Assembly (NCBI GenBank): GCA_947561715.1
Contig: OX387197.1
Coordinates: 24,082,266 to 24,146,265 of the forward strand
Length of the DNA: 64,000 nucleotides
Direction of reading: 5' to 3'
Source of the DNA: Ascidia mentula
Lineage: Eukaryota; Chordata; Ascidiacea; Phlebobranchia; Ascidiidae
Shown: positions 63,701 through 64,000 of the stretch, in pieces
Position numbering within the stretch: the first letter of the stretch is position 1
Layout: every line of letters starts with the position of its first letter
Made by a program: the position numbers and the translations under genes
The notes under the pieces: generated by a model
What the model saw: the letters and a program-made list of their open reading frames with translations, nothing else
Told to the model about the DNA's origin: nothing
Databases searched by the model: none

Positions 63701-63851
63701 TGCGGCATACAATCGAGGGCGGCTTACAATCGAGTAAATACGGTACACATATCTACCTGATGTGCTTCAGTTTGATGCCTCTGGCAATGGTGTGTGCGTG
63801 CAACATAACCGCGAACACATTAATGGAATCTTGACCGCCAGCTTCCAGACT
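60787..63851 (-). CDS. DBH/MOXD1-like copper monooxygenase, 3' half
   Basis: Six exons in transcription order: 63757-63851, 62866-63022, 62389-62519, 62044-62140, 61345-61422 and 60787-60855; 208 residues plus TGA, all phases consistent. It matches the C-terminal catalytic domain of the DBH/PHM/MOXD1 family. VFAVMLHAHTIARGIKL carries the HxH copper ligands, DFNFQE and VVQKGD follow, and GGQATTDEMCFAYLIYYP holds the Met ligand in EMC. Then come INWNSESATKF and the tail TPLTIDEPYVPPPSGCP. The family hydroxylates phenethylamine-type or peptide substrates in the secretory pathway; the substrate here is unknown. N-terminal exons lie beyond 64000. The stop after PPPSGCP gives a short tail with no hydrophobic anchor. 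MOXD1 fits better than DBH by exon content, but I cannot separate them firmly. Confidence 0.87.
61590..61628 (-). repeat. Hammerhead-like element, partial copy
   Basis: The minus strand has CTGATGA (61616-61622) followed by a GACC/GGTC hairpin, but GAAA is replaced by GGTC. Intron of the monooxygenase-like gene. Confidence 0.35.
63045..63119 (+). repeat. Dispersed repeat, third half-element copy
   Basis: 'gtagcaccgatgatgagcac', a GAGCAC/GTGTTC hairpin, GAAA, then a TATGCT/AGCATA hairpin and 'tattagcttta'. Same family as 60172-60256. Lies in an intron close to the acceptor of the 62866-63022 exon. Confidence 0.55.
63426..63745. mobile_element. ~320 bp terminal-inverted-repeat element (non-autonomous DNA transposon-like)
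   Basis: Begins 'taccgattgtaagccgc' and ends with the inverse 'gcggcttacaatcgag' plus 'taaatacggta'. Internal 'gcggcttac' blocks repeat. No transposase frame. The end motif resembles 'gcggcttata...aaatacggta' repeats known in many animal genomes. It stops about 11 bp from the splice donor of the monooxygenase-like exon 63757-63851. Confidence 0.72.
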
Positions 63852-64000
63852 CTACAGGAAATTTTAAATTAATATTATTGTGGTAATTTTGCAAAAGTTC
63901 AAATAAATACAAAATGTGCACAGATATTTAAGGTATCATCCTGAATCATTTACCGCAGGGGCAAGCGTTCCAAATTTAGTAAAAATAGCATTTGAGCTGA
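63852..64000. other. Intron of the monooxygenase-like gene
   Basis: AT-rich sequence upstream (minus strand) of exon 63757-63851. No further exon seen before the window ends. Confidence 0.5.

Overview
The window looks like a tunicate (Ciona-type) nuclear genome. It is AT-rich, with short introns of mostly 60-600 bp carrying GT-AG junctions, and it encodes animal-type multi-exon proteins. I rebuilt the genes by reading splice sites and phases by eye, so exon limits are predictions.

Layout: (1) 426-3472 (+), the 3' part of MOGS (ER glucosidase I), five exons with its stop. (2) 4668-16942 (+), a complete 30-exon ABCC4/MRP4-like transporter, copy A. (3) 19837-21282 (-) and 22260-23733 (+), two 3' halves of a sulfotransferase-like gene pointing away from a ~0.9 kb centre. 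(4) 26153-39900 (-), a second complete 30-exon ABCC4-like gene, copy B. (5) 40607-41239 (-), a broken MOGS fragment. (6) 42377-57162 (+), a third complete, more diverged ABCC4-like gene, copy C, with a ~1.9 kb minisatellite in one intron. (7) 57863-59833 (+), a secreted TIMP-like protein. (8) 60787-63851 (-), the 3' half of a DBH/MOXD1-like copper monooxygenase that continues past the window.

The main structural feature is an imperfect palindrome. The left arm (about 1983-21320) and right arm (about 22218-41239) are reverse complements carrying MOGS tail, ABCC4-like gene and sulfotransferase tail in mirror order. The arms differ by substitutions and several clean indels. Left only: a ~0.8 kb piece with a MOXD1-like last exon, and the MOGS last exon. 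Right only: a 318 bp insertion with a 12 bp target duplication. Both transporter copies stay open throughout, so both may be expressed.

The three transporters form a local export-pump cluster. A and B are closest relatives and C is older. Small dispersed repeats lie in introns and between genes: a tRNA-like SINE, a foldback family, a terminal-inverted-repeat element, and a family of ~50 bp elements whose best copy matches a type I hammerhead ribozyme core.
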